Counted from the stretch's first letter, positions 13,700 to 22,181 are shown. The stretch: 25,116 nucleotides of DNA from an uncultured Clostridia bacterium (GCA_944380625.1 CALWIE010000035.1:1-25116), one strand, 5' to 3'. Program-made: numbers and translations. Notes: generated by a model not told the origin, from the sequence alone.

Positions 13700-15034
13700 T
13701 CAGATGTTCAAGACCGCCACGGCGATGTTGAAGTAGATGACAAGGCTCACCGCGTCCAAGATGGTGCTGATGAGAGGGCTGGCCATGACGGTGGGGTCCA
13801 GGCCCACCCGCTTGGCCACCAGGGGCAGCAGGCTTCCCAGAAGGTTGGCCACCAGGGACACCCCCAGGATGGTCAGGCAGACCACCAGGGCCACCGGCAC
13901 CCCCACCTGGTCCAGGAGCATGAGCTTCGCGAAATTGGCCACCGCCAGGGTGACGCCACAGAGGACGGCGGTGCTGGATTCCTTTAGGAGGATCCGGGGG
14001 ATGTCCCGGTAGCGGATCTCCCCCAGGGACAGGCTGCGGATGATGGTGGTGGAGGCCTGGCTGCCTGTGTTGCCGCCGGTGCTCATGAGCATGGGGATGA
14101 AGCTGGAGAGCACCAGGTTTGTCGCCAGGGCCGTTTCAAAATGGGTGATGATGCTGCCGGTAAAGGCGGCGGAGATCATCAAAAACAGCAGCCAGGGGGC
14201 CCGCTTTTTCCAGTTCTCAAAGACGGAAACCTTCATGTAGGGCTTGTCGGAGGGGGCGATGGCGGCCATGCGCTCCATGTCCTCGGTGGCCTCTTCCTGG
14301 AGGACGTCCATGGCGTCGTCCACGGTGACAATGCCCACCAGGCGCTCTTCCGCGTCCACTACGGGCAGGGCCAGGAAGTCGTACTTGCTCAGCTGGCGGG
14401 CGGCCTCCTCCTGGTCGGTGTGGGTGGAGACAAACTTTACATTGGTCTCCATAATGTCCCGCAGCACCGTGTCCTTGGGGGAGAGCAGCAGCTCCCGGAC
14501 GGTGATGACCCCCTCCAGCTTCCGGCGGCTGTCGGTGACGTAGCAGGTGTAGACCGTCTCGCTGTCCAGGCCGATCTTCCGGATGCGCTCGAAGGCCTGC
14601 TCCACCGTCATGCTGCCCTTGAGGTCGATGTACTCCATGGTCATGATGCTGCCGGCGCTGTCCTTGGGGTAGTTGAGGACCTGGTTGATCATCTTGCGGG
14701 TGCCCTCGTCCACATGGCGCAAAACACGCTTTACCACGTTGGCGGGCATCTCCTCGATCAAATCCACCGTGTCGTCCAAAAACATCTCCCCTATCACCTC
14801 GTCCAGCTCCTTGTCGGTGAAGGCCCGGATCAAAAGCTCCTGGGAATCCCCGTCCATATAGGCGAAGGCGTCCGCCGCCAGCTCTTTGGGGAACAGGCGG
14901 AACACCAGGGGCATGCTCTGCTCGGGGAGTTCCTCCAAAAGGGCCGCCGCGTCCGCCGGGTTCATATCCTTTACCGCGCCGGCGATCTCCGAGTACCGGC
15001 GCCCCTCTAAAAGTTCCAAGATTTTTTCGTACAT
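13700..15034 (-). CDS. mgtE: Magnesium transporter MgtE
   Basis: A 444-aa MgtE. The N-terminal superhelical Mg-sensing domain (about residues 1-125) contains MNPADAAALLEELP and the acidic DDTVDLIEEMP. Two CBS domains follow (about 130-250), with PKDSAGSIMT at their start and AEERLVGIVTVDDAMDVL in the second. Five transmembrane helices from about residue 283 include the pore segment MSTGGNTGSQAST and the LDPTVMASPLISTILDAVSL helix that binds Mg in the channel. It is a Mg2+-gated Mg2+ channel of the cytoplasmic membrane. Start ATG at 15034 is 8 nt after GGGAGG, which can be masked by an upstream CCCTCC in the leader. It is monocistronic, with a promoter at 15307-15335. Confidence 0.96.
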   Translation of the reverse strand: MYEKILELLEGRRYSEIAGAVKDMNPADAAALLEELPEQSMPLVFRLFPKELAADAFAYMDGDSQELLIRAFTDKELDEVIGEMFLDDTVDLIEEMPANVVKRVLRHVDEGTRKMINQVLNYPKDSAGSIMTMEYIDLKGSMTVEQAFERIRKIGLDSETVYTCYVTDSRRKLEGVITVRELLLSPKDTVLRDIMETNVKFVSTHTDQEEAARQLSKYDFLALPVVDAEERLVGIVTVDDAMDVLQEEATEDMERMAAIAPSDKPYMKVSVFENWKKRAPWLLFLMISAAFTGSIITHFETALATNLVLSSFIPMLMSTGGNTGSQASTTIIRSLSLGEIRYRDIPRILLKESSTAVLCGVTLAVANFAKLMLLDQVGVPVALVVCLTILGVSLVANLLGSLLPLVAKRVGLDPTVMASPLISTILDAVSLVIYFNIAVAVLNI

Positions 15035-15300
15035 GGCCTGTGCCTCCCTGTCTCAAAATAAAGGAGGGTCGTCAACAGCACAAGACCAAAGGCGCGGCCC
15101 TAAAACCGCCCCGGGAGAGCCCTCAGCCCGCCGGGTCTGCAACCGCCAGGGGGCAAAGGGGTCTCCTCAAAGGGCGGGGGGCGGAACAGGCCGTTCCTTT
15201 CCCTCCCGATCCTGTGCTGCCGCTACTTCGGGGAACGATCACCTTTGCTCACCTCGCCTCTCAAAAAAATGCCGCAGCCCCAGATCACAGGGCCGCTTCT
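15035..15300 (-). promoter_or_regulatory. Long structured 5' leader of mgtE, class not recognised
   Basis: About 265 nt separate the predicted transcription start from the mgtE ATG, and no protein is encoded. The leader opens with a terminator-like hairpin, GCGGCCC with GGGCTGC (15272-15295) followed by a T-run (15269-15263). It continues with GAACGG/CCTGTTCC and several GC-rich stems. It ends with CCCTCC (15068-15063) complementary to the ribosome binding site GGGAGG (15048-15043). mgtE genes of Firmicutes are often controlled by the M-box magnesium riboswitch, but its conserved strings (GTTAGGTGAGGC, CAATGGGTCAACAG, AGTGCTAAA) are absent. Translational or transcriptional control is inferred from these hairpins. 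Confidence 0.6.
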
Positions 15301-15306
15301 GTTACT

Positions 15307-15335
15307 AGAGTACCCGTTTCGCAGGGATTTGTCAA
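15307..15335 (-). promoter_or_regulatory. Sigma-A promoter of mgtE
   Basis: -35 TTGACA (15330-15335), 17-bp spacer, -10 TACTCT (15307-15312) on the minus strand, immediately after the degV terminator T-run. Confidence 0.8.
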
Positions 15336-15336
15336 G

Positions 15337-15376
15337 AAAAAACAGGCCTGCGGCATGTTAATTCTCCGCGGGCCTG
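15337..15376 (-). terminator. Intrinsic terminator of degV
   Basis: On the minus strand CAGGCCCGCGG (15376-15366) pairs with CCGCAGGCCTG (15353-15343), with one mismatch, across a 12-nt loop, followed by TTTTTT (15342-15337). Confidence 0.88.
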
Positions 15377-15389
15377 CACGTTTGCTTTT

Positions 15390-16262
15390 TTACCGTTCCC
15401 TGCCCAGGAAGAACAGGGCTACAGTCCCCGGGCCGGAGTAGGCGCCGATCACCGGGCCGATAAAGCCCACTTTCACCCGCCGGACCCCTAGACGCTCCCG
15501 GATCTTCCTCTCCACATAGCGGGCGTCCTCCAGGCAGTCCCCGTGGCTGATGAACACCATCTGCCCGGCGGGGTCGAGGGCGGTCTCCTCCATGCGCTTG
15601 ACCAGGGCGTCCAAGGACTGCTTTCGGCCCCGCACTTTGGAGACGGGGATCAGGTGGCCCTCGTCATCCACGTGGAGCACGGGCTTGATGCCCAACATGG
15701 TCCCCACCAGGGCCGTGGCGGTGGAAACCCGGCCGCCCCGCTTCAGATGGTTTAAATCGTCCACCGTAAACCAGTGGCACAGGTTCAGGACGTTTTCCCC
15801 CAGCCAGGAGAGGACCTCGTCCAGGCTTTTGCCCTCCTGCCGGAGCTGGGCCGCGTGCCACACCAGCAGCCCCTCCCCCATGGAAGCGCACAGGGAATCG
15901 AACACCTCCAGCCTCCGCTCCGGGAAGCGCTCCCGCAGCTCCCGGGCGGCCAGGTGGGCGCTCTGGCAGGTGCCGCTGAGCCCTGAGGAAAAGGCGATGT
16001 ACAGCACGTCCTGGCCAGCTTCCAGCAAGGGGGTGAACAACTGGATGAACTCCTCGGAGTTCACCTGGGTGGTGGTGGGCATAATGCCCGCCCGCAGCTT
16101 GGCGTAAAACTCCTGGTCGGTTATCTCCCCGCCGCCGGGGATGTTGTGATAGGTTTTGCCCTCCATCATGTAGCACAGGGGGATCACCTGCACGTCCAGC
16201 TCCCGGATCAGCTCCGGGGTCAGATCCCCCGTGGAATCGGTAATGATCTGGTAGGTTCCCAT
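15390..16262 (-). CDS. DegV family protein (fatty-acid binding)
   Basis: A 290-aa DegV protein. Hallmarks: the N-terminal ITDSTGDLTPE, VIPLCYMMEGKTY, the fatty-acid-contacting PTTTQVNSEEF (about residues 62-72), and FSSGLSGTCQSA (about 91-102). Near the middle comes a VDDLNHLKRGGRVS region, and the C-terminus has FIGPVIGAYSGPGTVALFF. Family members bind a fatty acid between two lobes and act as FakB-type subunits that present it to the FakA kinase. No fakA is present here. ATG at 16262 follows GGGAGGAG. It is monocistronic: promoter at 16309-16337, terminator at 15337-15376. Confidence 0.94.
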   Translation of the reverse strand: MGTYQIITDSTGDLTPELIRELDVQVIPLCYMMEGKTYHNIPGGGEITDQEFYAKLRAGIMPTTTQVNSEEFIQLFTPLLEAGQDVLYIAFSSGLSGTCQSAHLAARELRERFPERRLEVFDSLCASMGEGLLVWHAAQLRQEGKSLDEVLSWLGENVLNLCHWFTVDDLNHLKRGGRVSTATALVGTMLGIKPVLHVDDEGHLIPVSKVRGRKQSLDALVKRMEETALDPAGQMVFISHGDCLEDARYVERKIRERLGVRRVKVGFIGPVIGAYSGPGTVALFFLGRER

Positions 16263-16308
16263 AGCCCGCTCCTCCCTGGGCGCGTTCTGCGCCGCCAGTT
16301 TTGTTATA

Positions 16309-16337
16309 AGTATACAGGATTTACAGCCCTCTGTAAA
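16309..16337 (-). promoter_or_regulatory. Promoter of degV with inverted repeat over the -35 box
   Basis: -35 TTTACA (16332-16337), 17-bp spacer, -10 TATACT (16309-16314), minus strand. A perfect 7-4-7 inverted repeat, TTTACAG (16320-16326) with CTGTAAA (16331-16337), covers the -35 and the start of the spacer, a typical operator position for a dimeric repressor. The regulator is unknown. Confidence 0.68.
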
Positions 16338-16361
16338 CCCACGCCGGCTTTTTCTCCGGGA

Positions 16362-16781
16362 TCAACGCCTGAGCCTCCGGTAATCCAGGTAGTTTTGGAG
16401 GATGACGGTGGCGGCCACCGCGTCCACCACGGCTTTGCGGCGCTTGCCCCGGGTGTTGGTCTCGTTCAGATACCCGTGGGCGGTGATGGTGGTGCCCCGC
16501 TCGTCCACAAAGGCCACGGGCAGGCCGGCGGCCTCCTCCAGCAGGGCGCCCACCTCCCGGGCGTTTTGGGCGCTTTCACCCTCGGTGCCGTCCATGTTCC
16601 GGGGCAGGCCCACCGCCAGCAGCTGGGCCCCGGCCTCCTTCGCCTTGGCGGCGATGGCCGCCACCAATCGTTCCCGGTTGTGCTCGTGCAGGACGCACAG
16701 GGGCGAGGCCAGCAGCTCCCCCTTGTCGCAGACGGCCAAGCCCGTGCGGGCCTTCCCCAAATCGACGCCCAGGATAATCAT
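16362..16781 (-). CDS. ruvX: Holliday junction resolvase RuvX (YqgF family)
   Basis: A 139-aa protein, typical length for RuvX. It has the RNase H-like opening GVDLGKARTGLAV (residues 5-17), LAVGLPRNMDG in the centre, FVDERGTTITA with acidic residues of the active site, and a final VDAVAATVILQNYL helix. The family resolves Holliday junctions or processes pre-16S rRNA, depending on the species. ATG at 16781 overlaps the stop of the upstream phosphatase gene as ATGA, with GGAGG 4 nt before it, so translation is coupled. It is the last gene of the pyrimidine operon. No obvious terminator follows before the degV promoter. Confidence 0.94.
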   Translation of the reverse strand: MIILGVDLGKARTGLAVCDKGELLASPLCVLHEHNRERLVAAIAAKAKEAGAQLLAVGLPRNMDGTEGESAQNAREVGALLEEAAGLPVAFVDERGTTITAHGYLNETNTRGKRRKAVVDAVAATVILQNYLDYRRLRR

Positions 16782-17440
16782 AGGGCCTCCGTGTGGAAGC
16801 TGTACTGCATGGGGGCGTAGCGCAGCTCTTCCGGCAGGTGGGACATATCGTTGACGGACTCCCAGCGCAGCCTGCCGTCCTCGCAAAGCAGGGTGCTGAC
16901 GCTGGTGTTGCCAAAGACCTTCCCCTCCCGCAGGCCCTGGATGCTGCCCCGCTCCACCAGGGCGTTCAGGTTCTTGATAAAACCCCCGTGGGTGGTGACG
17001 GCCACCACCTTGCCCTGGTTCTCCCCCACAATGCGGAGGATGGTGTCCTGGGCCCGCCGGTAGACCTGCTCCATGGTCTCCCCGCCGGGGAAGGCACACA
17101 AGTCCGGGGCGTGGTCCCAATTATAGGCAAGCTGTGGGTACTCCTTGGCGATGTCGGGAAGGAGCTTGTTTTCCATCTCCCCCACGTCGATTTCCAAGAG
17201 GCCGTCGTCCTTGTGGATGGGCAGGCCGTGGAATTTGTTCACCGCCTGGGCGGTGCGGTAGGCCCGGATGAGGGGGCTGGAATAGACGGCGTCCAGATGC
17301 TCGTTGCGGAAGCGCAGGGACAAAAGCTCCAGCTGCTTCTCCCCCATCTCGCTGACAGGGGAATCGAACCGGCCCTGGAAGCGCCCCCCGGCGTTCCCGG
17401 CGGACTGGCAGTGGCGGATGATATAGAGCTTTGTCACCAT
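16778..17440 (-). CDS. Histidine phosphatase family protein
   Basis: A 220-aa member of the phosphoglycerate mutase-like superfamily. The catalytic histidine lies in YIIRHCQSAGN (residues 6-16), followed by GRFDSPVSEMGEKQ, SSPLIRAYRTAQ with the second arginine, the acidic LLEIDVGEME, and the second catalytic histidine in VAVTTHGGFIKNL (about residues 147-159). Acts as a phosphomonoesterase of unknown substrate or a cofactor-dependent mutase. It overlaps the 3' end of pyrD by 7 bp and the 5' end of ruvX by 4 bp, so expression is tied to both. Cotranscription with pyr genes suggests, but does not prove, a nucleotide or phosphoribosyl substrate. Confidence 0.88.
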   Translation of the reverse strand: MVTKLYIIRHCQSAGNAGGRFQGRFDSPVSEMGEKQLELLSLRFRNEHLDAVYSSPLIRAYRTAQAVNKFHGLPIHKDDGLLEIDVGEMENKLLPDIAKEYPQLAYNWDHAPDLCAFPGGETMEQVYRRAQDTILRIVGENQGKVVAVTTHGGFIKNLNALVERGSIQGLREGKVFGNTSVSTLLCEDGRLRWESVNDMSHLPEELRYAPMQYSFHTEAL

Positions 17441-18345
17441 GGGCGCACACCTCCCGTCAGCTCGGAAAGGGACTGGATGCCGTTTTTGTCCATATAGTCC
17501 GAAAGGCCCTGGGCTATCTTGATGGGGGCGTAGGGGTCGGTGAAGAGCACGGTGCCAATCTGCAGGGCGGTGGCACCGGCCAGGAGCATCTCCACCGCGT
17601 CCTGCCAGGTGGAAATGCCTCCCAAGCCCACAATGGGGATCTTCACCTTCTGGCTGGCCTGCCAGACCATCCGCAGGGCCACAGGCAGCACTGCCGGGCC
17701 GGACAGGCCGCCGGTGTTGTTTTTGATGATGGGCCGGCGGGTGTGGATGTCGATGCGCATGCCGGTGAGGGTGTTGATCATGGAGAGGGCGTCGGCGCCG
17801 GCACTCTCTGCGGCCACGGCCATCTCGGAAATGTCCGTCACGTTGGGGGAGAGCTTCACCATCAAGGGCTTTTTGCAGTGCTTGCGCACCTGGCTAGTGA
17901 TGCCGTACACGCCCTCTGTGGTGGTGCCGAACTGGACGCCCCCCTGCTTCACGTTGGGGCAGGAGATGTTCAGCTCCACCATGTCCACGCAGGTGTCATT
18001 GAGCTTCTCCACGGTGGCGCAGTAGTCCTCCGGGGCGTTGCCCGCCACGTTGGCGATAATCTTCGTCCCCTGCTGGGAGAGCCAGGGCAGGTCGTGCTCA
18101 ATAAAATGGTCCACGCCGGGGTTTTGCAATCCCACGGCGTTGAGCATCCCGCCGGGGGTTTCCGTCACACGGGGGGGCGGGTTGCCGGGGCGCTCCTTGA
18201 TGGTGATACCCTTGCAGGAGACGCCCCCCAAAGCGGACAGGGGGTAGAATTCGTGGTACTCCCGGCCAAAGCCAAAGGTACCGGAGGCGGCGATGAGGGG
18301 GTTCGAAAACTCCACGCCGGCTACGTTTACGCGCAAATCTGCCAT
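17434..18345 (-). CDS. pyrD: Dihydroorotate dehydrogenase, class 1B catalytic subunit
   Basis: A 303-aa protein. It has LIAASGTFGFG near the N-terminus (FMN site), NAVGLQNPG, VELNISCPNVKQGG with the active-site cysteine (about residues 124-137), VKLSPN, and VGLGGISTWQDAVEMLLAGA binding the FMN phosphate. It oxidises dihydroorotate to orotate; with PyrK as partner the electrons go to NAD+. The ATG at 18345 is chosen because AGAGGAGGT lies 6 nt upstream; an in-frame extension beyond it overlaps pyrK. It starts 13 nt after the pyrK stop and overlaps the downstream phosphatase gene by 7 bp. Confidence 0.97.
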   Translation of the reverse strand: MADLRVNVAGVEFSNPLIAASGTFGFGREYHEFYPLSALGGVSCKGITIKERPGNPPPRVTETPGGMLNAVGLQNPGVDHFIEHDLPWLSQQGTKIIANVAGNAPEDYCATVEKLNDTCVDMVELNISCPNVKQGGVQFGTTTEGVYGITSQVRKHCKKPLMVKLSPNVTDISEMAVAAESAGADALSMINTLTGMRIDIHTRRPIIKNNTGGLSGPAVLPVALRMVWQASQKVKIPIVGLGGISTWQDAVEMLLAGATALQIGTVLFTDPYAPIKIAQGLSDYMDKNGIQSLSELTGGVRPW

Positions 18346-18358
18346 GGTTCTACCTCCT

Positions 18359-19117
18359 CTACCACGCCACCCGGTGGGATTCAAACACCGGGCCGTCTTT
18401 GCACACATGGCCAAAATACTGGGCGCCGTCCTCGCCCCGGAGGGCCACGGCGCAGCCCAGGCAGGCCCCGATGCCGCAGGCCATGCGCTCCTCCAGGGAG
18501 ACGTAGCAGGGCACGCCCCGTTCTTCTGCCAGGGCCGTTACCGCTTTGAGCATGGGGGCCGGGCCGCAGGCCATGACGCAGTCGAAGTCCTGGCCCTGGC
18601 ACAGCTCCGTCACCAGGCCGTGGTGGCCACAGGAGCCGTCGTCGGTGGCAATGAGGGTCTTGGCCCCGGCATCCTGGAAGTCCTCCTCCAGGATGAGGGC
18701 GTCCTTGTTGCGAAAACCCAGCACCGCTACGGCCTTCTCCCCCAGCTCTTGGGCTACCCCCAGCAGGGGGGGCACGCCGATGCCGCCGCCCACCAGCAGG
18801 GTGCGCTTTTCCCTGTCCACGGGGAAACCGTTGCCCAGGGGGGCCAGGATCTCGATTTCGCTGCCGGGCAAGAACCGGGAGAGTTCCGCAGTACCCCCGC
18901 CCCGGATTTGGAACACGAAGCGCAGGGTCCCGGCGGCTTTGTCTATGCCGCAGATGGAAATGGGCCGGCGCAGGGTGTGGCCAGGCACCAGAATTTGGGC
19001 AAACTGGCCGGGGGCGGCCAGGGCCGCCAGCTCCGGGGCTTGCAGGGTGAAGTCGAACACATCCTTTGTCAGCTGCCGGACAGAGAGCAGCTTGCAGGGT
19101 TTGGAATCGTATTTCAT
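18359..19117 (-). CDS. pyrK: Dihydroorotate dehydrogenase B electron transfer subunit
   Basis: A 252-aa flavoprotein. The FAD-binding motif is RRPISICGID (about residues 49-58), followed by the NAD-binding LLVGGGIGVPPLLG. The C-terminal [2Fe-2S] cysteine cluster reads CGIGACLGC, with a final cysteine in GHVCKDGPVF. It passes electrons from PyrD to NAD+. ATG at 19117 follows GAGAGGTG by 5 nt; the longer frame upstream overlaps pyrF and is rejected. It lies 11 nt after pyrF and 13 nt before pyrD. Its presence marks the class 1B, NAD-linked enzyme usual in Gram-positive anaerobes. Confidence 0.97.
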   Translation of the reverse strand: MKYDSKPCKLLSVRQLTKDVFDFTLQAPELAALAAPGQFAQILVPGHTLRRPISICGIDKAAGTLRFVFQIRGGGTAELSRFLPGSEIEILAPLGNGFPVDREKRTLLVGGGIGVPPLLGVAQELGEKAVAVLGFRNKDALILEEDFQDAGAKTLIATDDGSCGHHGLVTELCQGQDFDCVMACGPAPMLKAVTALAEERGVPCYVSLEERMACGIGACLGCAVALRGEDGAQYFGHVCKDGPVFESHRVAW

Positions 19118-19128
19118 ACCGGCACCTC

Positions 19129-20064
19129 TCAGGGAAGTTGGATGGCGCCCACGCGGGCCACGATCTGGTCCCGCATGCGCAGGGCTTCCCGGCGGGCGGC
19201 GGCGGCGTAGTCGCGGCCGTCGATGCCCTCCTTCTGCCAGGCGCACATGATGCCCCGGGAGGAGTTGACAATGGCGCCCAGGCCGTTTTTGTCAAAGCCG
19301 GGGGCCACGTCGTCGGCGGCGCCCCCCTGGGCCCCGTAGCCCGGCACCAGGAAAAAGGTGTGGGGCAGGGCGGCCCGCAGCTCCTCCAGCTGGGCGGGGT
19401 AGGTGGCGCCCACCACGGCCCCCACGCCGGAGTAGCCGTATTTGCCGGGGAGCTTCTCCCCCCAGCCCTCGCACATGGCCCCCATGGCCCGGTAGACGGT
19501 CTGGCCGCCCTCCAAGGGGCGGTCCTGGAGCTCCCCGGAAGAGGGGTTGCTGGTTTTCACCAGCACAAAGATGCCCTTGTCCTGCTGGCCGCAGACCTCC
19601 AGCAGAGGCTGGATGCCGTCGGTGCCCAGATACCCGTTGACAGTGAGGGCGTCCGCCCCGAAGGCGGCGCACACCTGGCCCTCCACCTGGGTCAGCCCCA
19701 GATGGGCCGCGGCGTAGGCCTGCATGGTGGCGCCAATGTCGTTGCGCTTGCCGTCGGTGATGACGAACATTCCCTTCTCCCGGGCGTAGGCGATGGTCTC
19801 GGCGAGGGCCTTCACCCCTTGCCAGCCGTACATCTCATAGTAGGCGGCCTGGGGCTTTACGGCGGGGACAATGTCGCACAGGGCGTCGATGAGGCCCTTG
19901 TTGAACTGCAAAAGGGCTTCCGCCGCCCCCTCCAGGGTGCGGCCGCACTTTTCGTAGCTGGCGGCACGGATGTGCTCTGGGATATAGCTGAGCTTGGGAT
20001 CCAGGCCCGCCACGGTGGGGTTTTGCTTTTCCACAATCTTTTCAATCAGTCTGTCCATGGACAT
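19129..20064 (-). CDS. pyrF: Orotidine-5'-phosphate decarboxylase, type 2
   Basis: A 311-aa protein of the longer PyrF subfamily 2. The signature DGKRNDIGATMQAYA carries the catalytic Lys and Asp pair. NPTVAGLDPKLSYIPE is near the start and VNSSRGIM near the C-terminus binds the phosphate. It converts OMP to UMP. ATG at 20064 lies about 7 nt after AAAGGACG; a second ATG six bases later is also possible. The 61-nt gap to pyrC is the longest inside this operon and contains no terminator. Confidence 0.96.
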   Translation of the reverse strand: MSMDRLIEKIVEKQNPTVAGLDPKLSYIPEHIRAASYEKCGRTLEGAAEALLQFNKGLIDALCDIVPAVKPQAAYYEMYGWQGVKALAETIAYAREKGMFVITDGKRNDIGATMQAYAAAHLGLTQVEGQVCAAFGADALTVNGYLGTDGIQPLLEVCGQQDKGIFVLVKTSNPSSGELQDRPLEGGQTVYRAMGAMCEGWGEKLPGKYGYSGVGAVVGATYPAQLEELRAALPHTFFLVPGYGAQGGAADDVAPGFDKNGLGAIVNSSRGIMCAWQKEGIDGRDYAAAARREALRMRDQIVARVGAIQLP

Positions 20065-20125
20065 AGGAATCGTCCTTTCCCTTGTAGTTTTTTTATTTGC
20101 AGGTGTCTCCCCTGTTTCCCGCCGG

Positions 20126-21391
20126 TCAGCGGCCGTCGTACACAACCCGGCCCCGGTACAGGGTGAGCACCGTTTTCCCTTTGAGCTCCATCCCCTTGAA
20201 GGGGGTGTTTTTGCTTTTCCCGTGAAGTTTCTCCGGGTCCACCGTCCACCGGCGCTCCAGGTCCACCAGGGCCACGTCGGCGTTGGCGCCCACCTGGAGG
20301 GTGCCGGCGGGAATGCCCAGGATGCGGGCAGGGTTCCAGCTCATCTTCTCCACAACCTGGGAGAGGGTCAGCTCCCCTTCCAGGGCTGTGAGGGACGCCG
20401 CCAGGGAGGTCTCCATGCCGATGGAGCCGTTGGGGGCTTTGCGGAAGTCCGCCTTCTCCTCTGGGGCGTGGGGGGCGTGGTCCGTGGCGATGGCGTCGAT
20501 GGTGCCGTCCTTGAGGCCCTGGATGAGGGCCCGCCGGTCCTCCTCTGTGCGCAGAGGCGGGTTCATCCGGTAGTCCGCGTCCCGGGAAAGGAGGGCCTTA
20601 TCTGTCAAAAGCAGGTAGTGGGGGCAGGTCTCGGCGGTGACCTTCACCCCCCGGGCCTTGGCCTCCCGGATGAGCTCCACGCTCCCCTTGGTGCTCACGT
20701 GGCAGATGTGGATGGGCGCGCCGATGGAGGCCGCCGCGGCGATCTCCCGGGCGGTGCCGCAGTCCTCGGCGGCGGCGGGGATGCCGGGGACCCCCAGCTT
20801 CCGGGAGACCTCCCCTTCGTGGATCAGGCCACCGGCAGCCAGGTACAGGTCCTCGCAGTGGGCGGTGACCACCAGGCCCAGGGCCGGGGCCCGCTCCAGG
20901 GCCTCCAGCAGGCGGCGGGTGTTGAGGACAGGCCGGCCGTCATCGCTGAGGGCAATGGCCCCGGCCTCTTTCAGGGCGGGAAGGTCGGTGAGTTCCTCCC
21001 CCTCAAGGCCCTTGGTGACACAGGCGGTGGTGTACACGGCGGCGTCGGCAGTGCGGGCCCGCTCCAGCAGGTCCCTGACAGCCTGGGGGCAATCCAGGGC
21101 GGGCTTTGTGTTGGGCATGGCCAGCAGGCTGGTGACGCCCCCCGCGGCGGCGGCCCGGCAGCCGGAGTACACGTCCTCTTTATAGGTGAGCCCTGGGTCC
21201 CGCAGGTGGACGTGCATGTCCACCAGGCCGGGAAGGGCCGCCAGGCCCGAGGCGTCCACCACCTGATGCCCCTTAGCGGGCAGGCGCTGCCCCATCTGGG
21301 CCACCCTGCCCTCCTCCAGCAGGATGTCCCCCAGATGGTCCAGGTTCTGGGAGGGATCGACGACGCGGGCGTTCCGAATCAGCAAACCCAT
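20126..21391 (-). CDS. pyrC: Dihydroorotase
   Basis: A 421-aa amidohydrolase of the bacterial class I type. Zinc ligands appear in DMHVHLRDPG (about residues 58-67); other landmarks are LAMPNTKPALD, a VTAHCEDL histidine, ICHVSTKGS, and DAIATDHAPHAPEEK with the catalytic Asp. It closes carbamoyl aspartate to dihydroorotate. ATG at 21391 has AAAGGAG 7 nt upstream. It begins 16 nt after the ydcF-like gene, which places it second in the transcript. I see no pyrR or PyrR-type attenuator in the operon leader. Confidence 0.97.
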   Translation of the reverse strand: MGLLIRNARVVDPSQNLDHLGDILLEEGRVAQMGQRLPAKGHQVVDASGLAALPGLVDMHVHLRDPGLTYKEDVYSGCRAAAAGGVTSLLAMPNTKPALDCPQAVRDLLERARTADAAVYTTACVTKGLEGEELTDLPALKEAGAIALSDDGRPVLNTRRLLEALERAPALGLVVTAHCEDLYLAAGGLIHEGEVSRKLGVPGIPAAAEDCGTAREIAAAASIGAPIHICHVSTKGSVELIREAKARGVKVTAETCPHYLLLTDKALLSRDADYRMNPPLRTEEDRRALIQGLKDGTIDAIATDHAPHAPEEKADFRKAPNGSIGMETSLAASLTALEGELTLSQVVEKMSWNPARILGIPAGTLQVGANADVALVDLERRWTVDPEKLHGKSKNTPFKGMELKGKTVLTLYRGRVVYDGR

Positions 21392-21407
21392 AGCGGTGCT
21401 CCTTTCC

Positions 21408-22181
21408 TCACTCTAAAATCAGCCGCTCCACCTGCCACTTGGTCAGGGAGAGCAGCTCCCTTCCGTAGTACTCCGGGAAAAGCAGGGGGTCTGTCTCCGC
21501 CACCAGGCTGTAGGGAGTAAAGCCTGCGGCCCGGGCCAGCTGGGCGGCCCGGTACATGTGGAACCCCTGGGTGACGATGGCGGCCTCCTCCCCCATGCCC
21601 TGCTCCTGGGCGATCTCCATGGCGAATTCCAGATTTTGCCGGGTGTTGTGGGAGCGGTCCTCCAGGAAGATACGCTCCGGCCCCACCCCTTGGCTTACCA
21701 GGACGTTTTTCTGGGTAAGGGCTTCGGGGCAGGGCTCGTCCCCGCCCTGGCCCCCGGTGACAATGCACAGGGCCTCGGGGTTTTCCTCCAGATAGGTCCG
21801 GGCCCTCTCCACCCGGTTTTGAAGGCTTGTGCCCATTTTTTCCGGGCCGTAGACCTGGGCCCCCAGGACAATCACATGAGTGTTTTCCGGAGGCGGGTTC
21901 CAGGCGGCGGAGAACATCAGGCAGGTGAGATACCCCGCCCAGCAGAGCCCCAGGCAGTAAAAGGAGGCGGCCAGCCGGACTGCCGCCTGTCTCCAGCCGC
22001 CCTGCCGGGAGAGCTTCCCGAAAAACAGCAGGAGCAAAAGCCCGCAAAGGCAGACGCAAATGCCAAAAGTACTCCCCAGGGCGAAGCCCCGGCGCAGCAG
22101 GGGCAACAGGAAAAACACCACGCCCCCCACAGAGAGGACGCAGCCTAGGGCCCGCAGGGCCGTCAAAAGCTTTTCCCTCAT
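21408..22181 (-). CDS. YdcF family membrane protein (DUF218)
   Basis: A 257-aa protein. Three hydrophobic segments (about residues 7-29, 36-55 and 65-90) precede a DUF218 domain: HVIVLGAQVYG, SLQNRVERA, CIVTGGQGGDE, FLEDRSHNTRQNLEFA and VTQGFHMYRA. DUF218 proteins such as SanA and YdcF are linked to envelope function, but the activity is not known. ATG at 22181 has GAAGGGGG upstream; longer in-frame starts would run past the promoter. As the first gene behind the promoter at 22218-22246 it heads the pyrimidine operon. Confidence 0.88.
   Translation of the reverse strand: MREKLLTALRALGCVLSVGGVVFFLLPLLRRGFALGSTFGICVCLCGLLLLLFFGKLSRQGGWRQAAVRLAASFYCLGLCWAGYLTCLMFSAAWNPPPENTHVIVLGAQVYGPEKMGTSLQNRVERARTYLEENPEALCIVTGGQGGDEPCPEALTQKNVLVSQGVGPERIFLEDRSHNTRQNLEFAMEIAQEQGMGEEAAIVTQGFHMYRAAQLARAAGFTPYSLVAETDPLLFPEYYGRELLSLTKWQVERLILE

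Noticed and set aside
15035..15300. M-box, SAM, lysine or T-box riboswitch in the mgtE leader
   Set aside because: The conserved strings of these classes are not present; the leader is therefore left unclassified.
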